From the NCBI GenBank assembly GCA_963556145.1, contig OY744465.1, positions 3,596,001 to 3,660,000 of the forward strand: DNA of 64,000 nucleotides, read 5' to 3'. The translations under genes and the position numbers were made by a program. A model generated the notes under the pieces. The model was not told the origin of the DNA, did not search any database, and saw nothing but the letters and a program-made list of their open reading frames with translations. Source of the stretch: Hygrocybe punicea (Eukaryota > Basidiomycota > Agaricomycetes > Agaricales > Hygrophoraceae). Positions 33,285 through 44,820 of the stretch are shown piece after piece (positions within the stretch are counted from its first letter, which is position 1; every line of letters starts with the position of its first letter).

Positions 33285-36200
33285 ATGCGTGGCTCCGATG
33301 AAAAGTCTGGTGGTCTCCTCTCCCGCTTCACTCGCAAGCAGAACAAAAATGAACGCGAGACTCTTGACGAAAAACATGATGGCCAAACTCTTGATGATTC
33401 CTCCTATCATTCCGAGGTCAGATCAGCAGAGGCAGTCCTCCAACCCGAGTCTTTTACTTCCTTGTTTCGGTCCGTCCACAGTGAAATCCTGTGTCGCTAG
33501 AATCTATTCTAAACAAATCCTTCAGGTTTTCCACCAAGTTTGAGCTCTTCGTAGATTTCATTGGTTTGCTGGCCGCTGCTGCTGCTGGTGCCGCACAAGT
33601 TCGCTCTAATATCGAATGATATGTTCCACACTTATTTCGCTTTCGTAGCCTCTTATGACCCTTATGTTCGGTAAACTCACCCAATCCTTCGTCGATTTCG
33701 GCACTATTTTGGCAGAAGCGCAAGCAGGTAGACCTGGAGCCCAGGAAGCCATACCAGCGGCCGCTGCGAGGTTTCGTCATGACGCTGCCCAACTTGCGAG
33801 CTACCTTGTTTGCATCGGTGAGTTTCTTCGCGCTAGGTCCACTTCACATTAGCCGAACATTTTATGGTCAGGCGCTGGGATGTTGTTGTGCACATATGCC
33901 TACATGTGTATCTGGGTTTACACTGGAGAAGTCAATGCCAAACGCATCCGGGAACGCTACCTCAAAGCCATTCTGCGACAAGATATCGCCTTCTTCGATA
34001 ATGTAGGACCAGGAGAAATTGCCACCCGGATTCAGACTGATACCCGTGAGTTTGAACCTCGATTTTTTGATGCTGCAATATCTGAGTCCTCGTTTTTCAG
34101 ATTTGGTCCAACAAGGCATATCAGAGAAAGTCGCGCTCTGCGTGCACTTTCTCTCGGCGTTCGCCACCGGTTTCGTTATGGCATACATTCGATCTTGGCG
34201 TCTTGCTCTGGCGTTGACCACAATTATACCTTGCATTGGGATTACTGGCGGCTTGATGAACAAATTTGTATCCCAATATAAGCAGTCAGTTCAGATTTAA
34301 TTCGCGAAATTTGGAATTTGCTGACGGAAATTTAATATTCAAGACATTCACTCCAGTATGTGGCCGATGGTGGCAATCTGGCCGAAGAAGTAATCTCGAC
34401 TGTCCGTACGGCTCAAGCCTTCAGCACCCAGAACACGCTGGCCGACTTGTACGACACTCACATAGAAAAATCTCATAAACTAGACCTCAAAGCTTCAGTA
34501 TGGAATGGCGGCGGTCTTGCCGTATTTTTCTTTGTGCTGTATGCTGCTTACGGATTAGGTTCGTCTTGAGCATCACTCAGACTAAGGTTCAATCATTTAT
34601 TCCTCTTACGTCTCTAGCATTTTCTTTTGGAACTACTCTCATTCTCCGCCATCAAGGTGATTTCTACCGATCATAGTTTAAATAAATGCCTGAAGTCTGA
34701 TCATCTTTCAGCGACTGCCGGCATCGTTGTGAACGTATTCTTGGCCATATTAATTGGTTCATTTTCAATGGCGCTTCTCGCACCGGAGATGCAGGGTAAG
34801 CATCCTGTCTTAGTTACTAGTAATAGCGACCTCATCTCTATATAGCGATCAGCCATGGTCGTGCCGCCGCTGCGAAGCTCTTTGCAACCATCGATCGCAT
34901 TCCCGATATTGATTCCGGGAGTCCGGACGGTGCCAAACCCGAGAAAGTCGTAGGCGAACTAGAACTTGAGAACGTCACCTTCAGCTATCCATCACGACCT
35001 GAAATTATCGTCACAAATAATTTATCACTCAAGTTCCCGGCAGGGAAGACGGCCGCCATTGTTGGTGCATCTGGATCTGGGAAATCGACCATTATTTCCT
35101 TGGTTGAACGTTTCTATGACCCATCATCTGGCGTGGTTAAACTCGATGGCACTAATATCAAGGACCTTAACATCAAATGGTTGCGCTCTCAGATTGGTCT
35201 GGTTTTGCAAGAACCCACGCTGTTTGCGACCACTATCAAGCAAAATGTCGCCTATGGTCTCATTGGAACGAAATATCAAAACTCATCCGATGAGGAGAAG
35301 TTCCCGCTGATCAAGGAAGCGTGTATCAAAGCTAACGCAGACGGCTTTATCAGCAAACTGCCTTTGGGTTACGATACATTGGTTGGCGAGCGTGGTTTCC
35401 TTCTTTCTGGCGGGCAGAAACAACGTGTAGCGATCGCCCGTGCGATTGTTTCTGATCCTAAGATTCTTCTGCTGGACGAAGCAACCAGTGCTCTTGACGG
35501 ACAGTCCGAAGGCATTGTGCAAGACGCCCTGGACAAGGCCGCCGCAGGTCAGTTCCAGCCCCATTTATCCCGATTCTTGTTCCAACTCTGGTCAACCAGG
35601 TCGCACTACGATCACCATCGCCCACCGTTTGTCAACCATCAAAGACGCCAATTGCATTTTTGTGATGGGTGACGGTGCTATTGTTGAGCAAGGGACTCAC
35701 AAGGAACTTCTTCTGAACGGAAACAGTGCCTACTCGAAGCTTGTTGAAGCTCAGAAGCTTCGCGAACGTCAAACAAACCGTGACTCTGATAGCGGTTCCG
35801 CCGCCAGCGCTGATGACATCATGGAAGCTGCTCAGAAAGAGGAACCCCTGGGACGCAAGAGTACAGGACGCTCCCTTGCCAGTGAAATCATTGAGAAGCG
35901 GCAAGCTGATGTTCAGGAAAAAGACACATCGGTCCACAGCTTGCCCTATCTTTTCTTACGCATGGGTAAAATCAACAGCGATGTGTGGTACAAATACGTC
36001 CTAGGCACTATTTTCGCGATCAGTGCGCAACTTTTCTGATTTCCACTACCAACAATATTGATTGGTTCGTGCAGTGACGGGAATGGTATACCCGGCATTT
36101 GGAATTGTCTATTGTGGGTTTTATTTCATAATGCTTCTCATAGAACCTTGTGGTTAACACAATCTTAGCCAACGGGATTAAAGGATTTTCACAACCTGAT

Positions 36201-38590
36201 CGCCACACCCAGCGTGTTGATGGAGATCGTGTTGCACTCTGGTGTGTATTTTATCGTCGATCGACCATCTTTTTCTGATGTAGTATCCCGAAGGCTTTTC
36301 CTTATTGCAATATGCTCAATGTTATCGATCGGCCTGCAGAACTTCTTTTTTGCAGCTTCGGCTTCAAATTTGACTGCAAAATTGCGGTCGTTGTCTTTTA
36401 GAGCCATACTGAGGCAGGATAGTAAGTGTATACTTGTTACTATCTTCACAATCTCCTGATCGTGTTTCTTTTCATGAAAAGTCGAGTTTTTCGATCAGGA
36501 GGAAAATAGTGTACGTCCTAGCATGATTTCTATTCGAATCAGTCTCACTGGTGTTTTTTTTGCAAGACCGGAAGTCTGACATCTAATCTCAGCGATAACC
36601 CGCAAAAAGTTAGCGGATTAGCTGGGGTTACGTTGGGAGCGTGAGTTCAGGTTACATGTACAGATTCCTAGTGTACTCACAATTTGCCACAGTATTGTGC
36701 AAAGTATTTCCACTGTTATTGGTGGATCGATCCTCGGTCTCATTTACGTGTGGAAATTAGCCCTAGTCGCCATGGGTAAGTATGAGTCAAGCTATCATCT
36801 AATTTCTTTTCATATCTTTCATGATCCAGCCTGTATGCCTGTTCTTATCTCCGCCGGTTATATCCGTCTGGTATGCCACATCTCAACATCTCCAGTCGGC
36901 TGGACTTGGAACTTATGTTGTCATTACAGCAAGTGGTTGTGCTCAAGGATCAAAAGAATAAGATGGCTCATGCGAACTCTGCCCACCTAGCATGTGAAGC
37001 AGCAGGGTCCATTCGTACCGTAGCAGCGCTTACTCGTGAGGATGACTGCTGTGATCAGTACAGCAAAAGTTTGGAGGGACCGCTACGTGAATCGAACAGG
37101 ACTTCCGTCTGGAGCAGTCTCCTATTCTCCTTTTCGCAAGCGGGTTCATTCTTCGTTATTGCTCTCATCTTCTGGTATGGATCGCAACTCATTTCCCGCC
37201 AAGAATTCCCCCCATTCCATTTTTTCATCGGATTGATGGTGTGCACTGTTTTTTCTTCTGTCATTTGACCTTCCTTTGATCGTCTTTCTCTGCAGAGCAC
37301 CACATTTGGCGCTATTCAGGCAGGAAACGTCTTTTCCTTTGTGCCTGACATGTCCTCCGCGAAAGGCGCCGCATCTGACATCGTCAAAATGTTGGATGTT
37401 GTACCTGAAATTGATGCCGAATCTCCAGATGGAAAGAAACTCGACACCGAGAAAGTTCAAGGGCACCTTCGTCTTGAGAACATACATTTTCGATACCCTA
37501 CTCGGCCCGGCGTACGCGTGTTGCGTGACATTTCGCTTCAAGTCGAACCAGGTACATACATTGCGTTAGTCGGAGCCAGTGGGTCAGGGAAGAGCACGGC
37601 GTATGTGGTTCCACATGGCTTTCTCAATTCCGAATCGTTAACCCTGTTATCCAGTATTCAATTGATCGAGCGTTTCTACGATCCTTTGGCTGGTCAAATA
37701 TTTGTATGTCGTCAAGATCGTACCCGTAGCAATTTATCGGGATCTGACCTTCGCCTCTGATAGCTGGATGGTCAACCCATTACAGATCTGAACATTCAAG
37801 AGTATCGCAAACAAATGGCTCTGGTTTCTCAAGAGCCGGTGGGTCCTTTGTTACTTGACTTTCTCCACTCTTCATCTTGCTGAATATCGCATAGACACTC
37901 TACGCTGGAAGCATCCGTTTCAATATCCTGTTGGGCGCCATCAAGCCTCATTCCGAGATCACATTACAAGAAATTGAAGATGCCTGCCGTAAAGCCAATA
38001 TTTTGGATTTCATCAACGGTTTACCAAAGTTGGCATTTGTCCTCGCTGTCCTGACCATACTGTATTGATCTTCCAATTAATAGCGGTTTCGAAACAGAAG
38101 TTGGTGGGAAAGGCTCTCAGCTTTCGGGCGGTCAGAAACGTACGATTCCCTTCTCATTTTGCAAATTGCGGTTCTCAGATTACTTGTTCAGAACGCATTG
38201 CAATTGCACGCGCACTCCTGCGCAACCCCAAGGTTCTGTTGTTGGATGAGGTGACTATTCTGCATATTCATGTTTGCTTTGTGCTCACCGGAAAACTCAA
38301 GGCGACCTCTGCTCTTGACTCCGCTTCAGAGAGGGTTGTTCAGGATGCACTGGATGAGGCAGCGAAAGGTAGAACAACCATTGCGATTGCCCATCGACTG
38401 TCAACTATCCAGAATGCCGATCGAATGTGAGTGTTCATTAGCAATGTTCTGCGTAGCTTGATTTTTACCTATTCGCAGTTATTTCATCAAGGAAGGGCGG
38501 ATCAGTGAATCTGGTACACACGATCAGCTTCTTGATCGTCGGGGAGACTACTATGAATACGTGCAACTTCAGGCTCTCAGCAGGAGATAA
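33285..38590 (+). CDS. full-length ABCB (MDR/Ste6-type) multidrug transporter
   Basis: This multi-exon gene has about 20 short introns. The order is TMD1-NBD1-TMD2-NBD2. The N-terminus ([10 protein letters not shown]) is charged. NBD1 has Walker [10 protein letters not shown] (about 35065), Q-loop LQEPTLF, signature LSGGQKQR (about 35405), Walker [13 protein letters not shown] (about 35463) and H-loop AHRLST (about 35619). NBD2 has Walker [10 protein letters not shown] (about 37573), Q-loop SQEP, signature LSGGQKQ (about 38122, split by an intron), Walker [12 protein letters not shown] and AHRLST (about 38390). Both catalytic glutamates are present, so both sites look competent. The end is LSRR-stop at 38588-38590. 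The protein exports hydrophobic compounds at the plasma membrane or, if Ste6-like, a farnesylated mating peptide; sequence alone does not separate the two. The ATG at 33285 is the first in frame. Exon joins in TMD2 (36020-36800) are the least certain. Confidence 0.93.
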
Positions 38591-38883
38591 GGATTTCAAG
38601 TTATTATAGATTACAGATGTGCATTGATGGTGATATAACGATTTTACTGGTAACATATAATGAATTCAGTCGGTTGTTTCAACCTTGGCCATGGGCCACG
38701 CTTTGTGCACGATGCAACCCGAAGGTTTCTCATTTTAACCAGGTGGTTGATGATAACTGGCTTTTTGATGGCGTCGAGGCAGCGGCACGTATTGACCTGA
38801 GACTCCGCTCAAAAAGTGTTCGGGAACCGCGCAATCTCTCAACGCCTGCCCGCCTCGCATCCACGAACGCTCTGTTGCCACAA

Positions 38884-40171
38884 ATGTCTGTTTCACTATC
38901 TCCTAGCAATTCACTAGGGTTCAATAGTTTGTCCAACTTTCCCATTCACTGTGACGCTAAACTAATCGTTCGAATTTAGGGCCACTCACCCAACTCGTGA
39001 AGCGCTCACTCACCATTCATAACCCAAATACTCAACCTGTCGCATTCAAAGTCAAGACGACAGCCCCCAAGGTGTTCAAAGACGTATTGCATCGTAGCTG
39101 TTTGTTTTCTAACGACCTTCCATGGACAGTTGTACTGCGTCCGTCCAAACTCCGGGCGTATTGATCCGGGCGAGAGTGTTGAAGTTGCAGGTTCGGCCTT
39201 TCATCCGGTTTATGAGGGCTGCTACAATAATCATTCATTATACAGTGATGCTCCAAGCCATGAAAGAAGAACCTTCACTGGCGACCAAATGCCGGGATAA
39301 GTTTTTGATCCAAAGCACAATCATCACTTGGGACAAACAGTCCATGTCTCTACAAGACATCGTATGTTTATACTTCATGTTACACCTAATCCACGCTTTC
39401 ACTTAATATTGATATTGATAGTGGAACGCTACGGACGACGGAGAGGAATCCAAAGTTCACCAACAAAAACTCAAAGTTGTGTACCTGCCAGCGGAAGGGC
39501 AGACTCTTGAGGAGGAAGATGAAGGGCAGGTTAACCAGAGCTCGATGCTAGATGTTAATGACACTGTGAGTCCGGCCTATCGTGCAGCTGTTGGAACGTC
39601 GATTAAAATACTCACACAGCGATATGAAACGGTCCGCCACAATCCTATAGTCAACGGCCATCCGGCAGAGCCGATCTCGCAATTCCATTCGGAACAAGTT
39701 CCTTTGCCCGCCACTCAAGATGAACCCGAGAATATTGTCACGAGGGAACATGAACCACCTGAACGACCGGACACACCCCCAGCCGATTTCAATGCTGCAC
39801 CTGAAAATCCCGTTGATGAACCGGACGGCGACGTAGCTGGTGTTGATCTAAATGATCACCAACCCTTCCCACCTTCACACGACTTCGAACCTGCGCGCGA
39901 ACCCCAGCTGGACACAGATTTACTTGTCAAGTACAACGAAGCACTAGCGGAGATTGAGCATCTGCGAAGCCTGTTGGCAGCAGTACCCAGACCACCCTCG
40001 GCCGAACTTCGGCGAAGAAATAGGCCACTATCTGACGACGGAAGCACAATGGGTGAAACCGATGTCGGTACCATGGTGGAGGATAACCTCCTTCATCAGG
40101 AAGGCGTACCATTGCAAGTGGTTGTCATCATTGCGCTCGGGGTGTTCATCACAACCTACCTATTTTTCTAA
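38884..40171 (+). CDS. scs2: VAP/Scs2, ER membrane contact-site protein
   Basis: Exons 38884-38926, 38980-39071, 39130-39190, 39246-39361 and 39422-40171 sum to 1,062 nt (353 aa). An MSP domain fills the N-terminal 120 residues: SLSPSNSLGFNRPLTQLVKR, LTIHNPN, AFKVKTTAPKLYCVRPN, GRIDPGESVEVAVML, KFLIQS. A long acidic Pro/Glu linker, a short coiled coil (KYNEALAEIEHLRSLLAAV) and a C-terminal tail anchor (LQVVVIIALGVFITTYLFF) follow. VAP proteins sit in the ER membrane and bind FFAT motifs of lipid-transfer proteins to tether the ER to other membranes. All recognised features are intact. It is co-directional with the ABC gene, 293 bp downstream. Confidence 0.96.
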
Positions 40172-40444
40172 GCCTCCGCTGCCATTTGGACAGAGACGTA
40201 CATATTCACTTTTTTCTCTCACTGATCATGTCCAAATGATTGTCACATTGTGCACAATCAACGTAATAGGTGCTTCGCTTTCTGCCTTCTTTGTGTCCAC
40301 AGAAGTTTGCTTTATTTCGATTCGATTGTACCTACCTTATCGACTCGGTATTTCCTTGTTGTCGTTGAATGTCTTCGTTTATCTATTTTACCTTGCATGT
40401 ATTCCTTCATTCCTACTTCTGTGATCGTCTGGGCAGCGGTCTCA

Positions 40445-40984
40445 TCATAAGGACTTTGTGTCGAAGGGATTGAGTAGTTGATAATGCTTGTGCCAATGAG
40501 TTGGTCCCTTGTAGAGCAAACCTGACTCGGAAGGAGGCATGAAGGATGTGTGACGGTGAATGGGTAGTGAACCTGGCATTGCTGTCGCGGTGCTGGTGGT
40601 TTCAAACATGGCATTTGGATCCAGTGCGACTTCCGCAACAGAGTATAAGAGGCGAGGAACTCGAGGGAGACCTAAAACCTGAGTTGGATGTGGCGAACGC
40701 GTTCTTCGACCAGGCGGGTTTACTGTACGTGCTGGAAGTAACGAGTGCTTGGATTCAACATCGCGCTTCAAGTTATTGTTGAGAGTTCACTAAATCTAAG
40801 CAAGTAGAATTCTCTGGAAGGGTAAGGGCCACACCTCTCGGTGCACAAAGGATCTGGACTGAGTATTGGTAGCGTCAATGCTGCGATTCTGCGAACTTGC
40901 AAGTGATCTCCACTCGGCAGATGTCGGAGCGTCCCGCCCTTGCACAAATACTAATAGTTTCTTATCGCAACTTTTATCCAACAA
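40445..40984 (-). CDS. hypothetical minus-strand ORF pair, doubtful
   Basis: Two minus-strand reading frames (40984-40796, with LLVFVQGRDAPTSAEWRSLA; 40771-40445, with RVPRLLYSVAEVALDPNAMF) can be joined in phase by an intron starting GTGTGG and ending at an AG before CGC GAT (about 40844-40765). No ATG-led first exon is clear, and the upstream side would overlap the carrier start. It may be a small gene, a remnant, or chance. No family is recognised. Confidence 0.3.
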
Positions 40985-41035
40985 CGACAGCCAGCTATCC
41001 GGCCATCACCAATCCCCGCGTTTGCGGGTAGAGAC

Positions 41036-42313
41036 ATGCACTCAGGCAAGGTGAAATGGACTGCCAACAGCATGATCGGTGAGTTTTTGGAACTTATAGT
41101 TTTCTAACATCCAAGTCAACTTGTCTTTGAACGTGCAAGCCGGCGCGGGTGGTGGTCTTGTTGCTAGCGTTGCAACATGTCCTCTCGATGTCATCAAGAC
41201 GAAACTACAGGCTCAACGAGCAATTAGAGGACAACATGGATACCGAGGGGTGATTGGTAGGGGATTCGTCCGTCCTTGTTATTGATGCGTATGTAGGACA
41301 TTGATGATGTTTCTTAGACACCGTCAAATTTATCTTGTACCATGATGGGCTCCGTGGCTTGTATCGCGGGCTCGGTCCAACCATCTTAGGTTATCTACCA
41401 ACTTGGGCCATCTACTTTGCGGTCTATGACGGTGTCAAGACCGTCTTCGGTGCGCCTCCACAAGCCGTTGCTGCTCGAGAGCGTCTTTATCCGGCCGCTC
41501 AAGTCAAAGGCTATCAGCCTGTCATGCGAGAGCATCCTTGGTCGTTGCACATTCTATCGGCTATGACTGCTGGCGCAGCGAGCACCGTTTGTACAAATCC
41601 ACTTTGGGTAATCAAAACACGCTTCATGGTGCAGTGTTATGTATTCTTGAAGGTGTGAGAAGGATCCTCATCACAATTTTGTGTCACTGCTGCGTCAGAC
41701 ACAATCCCCACAAGAAATAAAGTATCGCCATACCCTAGATGCCGCTCTCACCATCTTCCGTTCAGAAGGCCCACTGGCGTTTTACCGTGGCCTTGTCCCA
41801 AGCCTTCTGGGTATCTTACATGTCGCCGTTCAATTTCCGTTATACGAGCAGCTCAAGGTCTGGGCTCGTAAGCACTCCTTCAGTTCTTTGTTCGTATAAA
41901 ACATTGAATTCTTGTCAGAGCGCGGCTCGGACGGTCCTATCTCTAGTCATACAATCTTACTGTGTTCCGCCATTGCCAAAATGACTGCTTCTGTGGCAAC
42001 TTATCCCCACGAGGTAGTTCGGACACGCCTGCAAACAGAACGACGCCCCCTAGTCCAAGATACTTCGTCGGACGGCATGGTTAAAGCCCATTCTCGCGGT
42101 GGATTCGTATACACTTCTAAGAAGATTATCCGAGTCGAGGGGTGGACAGGCTTGTATAAAGGTTTATCGATCAATCTTTTCCGGACTGTACCAAACAGCG
42201 CCGTAACGATGCTAACGTGAGTTCACGAGCTGTCATAGATGACATGTACCACATTGACAATGCTCTGTTCAAGCTATGAATTATTGATGAGACATCTATC
42301 GCAGCGGACATGA
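41036..42313 (+). CDS. mitochondrial carrier, NAD+/folate/pyrimidine type
   Basis: Exons 41036-41078, 41140-41256, 41318-41628, 41699-41867, 41919-42216 and 42274-42313 sum to 978 nt (325 aa). Three carrier repeats each have the signature: CPLDVIKTKLQ, NPLWVIKTRF and YPHEVVRTRLQ. Between them lie RGLYRGLGPTILGYLPTWAI, FYRGLVPSLLGILHVAVQF and GLYKGLSINLFRTVPNSA. The Trp in the second signature, the GYLPTW block and the HVAVQFP block are shared with the SLC25A32/Ndt1 branch (inner-membrane NAD+, FAD/folate or pyrimidine nucleotide carriers). Which substrate is moved cannot be told from these motifs. The protein sits in the mitochondrial inner membrane. Confidence 0.93.
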
Positions 42314-42686
42314 TGCCGACGTACTGCAGCATGTCCACAAGTCTTAAATTAGACTCAGGGACATATACACTTGTACTTTATACTCGTTCTCTTGGACCTT
42401 CCCCTCATTGCAGTCATACATCGTATCATAATACAGTTCGGAATGTACGAAGGGGGATTTTTCGTGGTCTGGATTTATGTTGCGGTACCTCGGCAACTCG
42501 CTTTTCATACAGTAACGCCTGCGGCGCTACATGAAAACGTGGTGTTTTGTTAATATTGTCCGTATTTTGAGCTTGAAGGTTTCCGACTCTGAAGCCCTGG
42601 CTTCGAGAAGATGGGCTATGCAGATTAGCTGTTCCTCTTGTCAACCAAATGATAACAAGGGTAACTCTGAATTATCACCCGAAAGA
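42314..42686. other. intergenic between convergent carrier and GST genes
   Basis: Presumed 3' UTRs, nothing else recognised. Confidence 0.5.
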
Positions 42687-44016
42687 CTACATTTTACTCT
42701 TCTCACCACGAGCATTTTCAATAGAAAAGCCAAGTCGAGGAAAATGACACCGAACCGCTGCAGCGGAGCCTTTCGTTTCGATGACAAACTCTTCACCGTT
42801 TAAACCCACTAGCTTACCCAAGGTCGGGAAAGTTTTTCCTACAGAGCCAGGGTCACTTCCACAGAAATGAAAAACAGCTAATGTACGCCTACTTACCTGT
42901 GTCGTTCGGAGTGATTGCGACTAGGCTGTCAACGCTCACACCAAGGCGGTTGGCCTCGATAACATCGAACCCAACGACATCGGAGGGTTCGCAAGGGGAT
43001 GACGCAATGAGTTTGGCTGCTGCTGCACCTGTAATTCCGAGCGAGAGAGCCGGAATTTTCTTCTCCTCCAAAACCTTCGCCATGCGCACCATCCACTGTC
43101 AACATAATCAGCTTTGGGTAGAATAACGGATTCATGACGCACGTTGAGTACATGGGAATGTTTCCTTTCATCGAATATATTCTTGGCAAGTGTTTGGCTC
43201 CAAGCAACTATGAAATAGACAGATACATCGGCAAAACTCGGAAGTATTGTGTCAAATAGCCATTCTCTGCCGTCCGTAAGTTGTTCATTTATAAGACACT
43301 TTCAGGTTCATGAGCAGTGAGCTAGTCCCAAGGAATCAGACGCGAATCATTACCAGATGAGAAGACAGGACGCTGATAGTTTTTGGCTGGCGTTCTGACA
43401 TAGCCTGGGGATCCACAGGTGTTCCGAACAACTGGAGTTCAAGTCGTATGCATATAAATTGGACTACTGAGAAGTTGAAGACATACGTTGCTCCTGTCCT
43501 TGACGAATGAGGGAGAGAATTTTTCCCATTGGAGGAGTGTGGCTGCGAGAGGAAAGAGAGTCTTGTCTGGGTAATATCGAGAAAATGCTTTTATGATGCC
43601 AGCATCGGTTTTTCCGTCACTCCGGGGAGGGAAAATGGTGCCGTAGCCCATTGATGGAGGGAAGCGACGCTCCAGAGCAGAGGCGATGAGGCCAGTGTCA
43701 CAGTAGACATCGTTCCCGATAGCGAGCACGGGGATGCGACGGTATGAGATTCCTAGTAGTTCTGATAATTCTGGACGAGGAAGGACGAAATTCACCTCAA
43801 AGGGTGTTCAGACGAGGGACATGACTTTGAATGCTGCGGAAAACGCACTTTGACAGTGTGATGGGGAATGTTCTTCAGAGCTAAGACATAGTCTATTTTA
43901 CGAGCGTACGGAGACGCATTGTAGCTGGACCATGAGCTTGAGTAGACGTTGAGGTAATATCAGTGGAGAAGAGGAAGTCACCGATACAAGACAACGGGGA
44001 GGTTCAAGTTGGCCAT
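42687..44016 (-). CDS. glutathione S-transferase-like protein
   Basis: Exons on the minus strand are 44016-43982, 43936-43849, 43795-43487, 43431-43354, 43298-43143, 43095-42897 and 42838-42687; they sum to 1,017 nt (338 aa). The N-terminal thioredoxin-fold part reads LPVVLYRSWSSYNASPYARK, VLALKNIPHHTV, FVLPRPELSELLGISYRRIP, VLAIGNDVYCDTGLIASAL. RIP is the usual cis-Pro site and DT the glutathione-contact site. A helical C-terminal half and a fungal extension ending CHFPRLGFSIENARGEKS follow. The fungal group with this extension is poorly characterised; it may bind glutathione or a different ligand. The protein is cytosolic by lack of signals. It is the last host gene before the transposon island. 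Confidence 0.9.
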
Positions 44017-44316
44017 AGACCTACAACTCCCAATCCGACCTCTCGTCGCTAAGCGCTAGGGCCTGAGGCTCACTGTGATTCACTGGCAAGTGTTAACAAT
44101 AATATATTCCATATGATCCGCAGAGCTACGAATATCATGATTATGATGAATATGTGAAGGTGACCATTTGCCTCTGCTCGCTCCAAGGTCGGAGTCTGTG
44201 ATTTTATCCTGGTATGCTTCACTTTGTTGCAAGGACCGACCATCCTCCATACCCCAAATAGCTAGTTTTCCTCCCAGACCGTCAGCGTCGCTTGTAAAAG
44301 TGTGAATAGACAATAG
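44017..44316. other. spacer between GST gene and transposon island
   Basis: 300 bp, probably the GST promoter. No gene seen. Confidence 0.5.
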
Positions 44317-44473
44317 CCTACAACCGTTTTACAAATTCATTCCCAAAACGGCTCTAAAATTCAAAAAATTCAAAAAATTCAAGAAAGTCAAAAGATTCTT
44401 TTGCACGACACCATGCTCTTTACAACACCTACTAAATCTCTGAAGCCTAAGTGCCAAAAGGTCGGCAAAACGT

Positions 44474-44757
44474 TGTTGTAGATCTCCGAGTCACCTGTCC
44501 ACGTCATTCATCGTCATCCCAGTTCGCGCATAGTTTTACTTCCGTTTTCACATGCTTATCCCATCAGTACATATACTTCCGTCCATTCGTTCTTTACACC
44601 TCAGTCTTCTCCGTTCTATGACTGAGGTGAGACAGTTTCCTTTTTCTCTCCAGTACATAGACTCATATAGTGTAGACTCCGCTTCTGTTCTACAGGTACT
44701 GAGAGAATACAGTTAGTCTTCTCCGTTCTATGACTGAGACTCCGCTTCTGTTCTACA
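44474..44757 (+). repeat. 5' LTR of the Copia element
   Basis: 284 bp. It contains two copies of an agtcttctccgttctatgac word. It is two bases shorter than the right copy, with scattered, mostly transition differences. Confidence 0.93.
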
Positions 44758-44775
44758 GGTTATGAGCCCTGCTCG
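44758..44775 (+). promoter_or_regulatory. primer-binding site matching the tRNA-iMet anticodon loop
   Basis: Directly after the 5' LTR stands ggttatgagccc. Its complement (gggctcataacc) is the anticodon stem-loop of initiator tRNA-Met (CAT anticodon), not a tRNA 3' end. Drosophila copia and related elements are known to be primed by such a 5' half of initiator tRNA. Match length beyond 12 nt is poor. Confidence 0.65.
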
Positions 44776-44820
44776 TTTCCATTGAGCAACCATCAAATAC
44801 CTCTCGTCTCGCACATAAAC

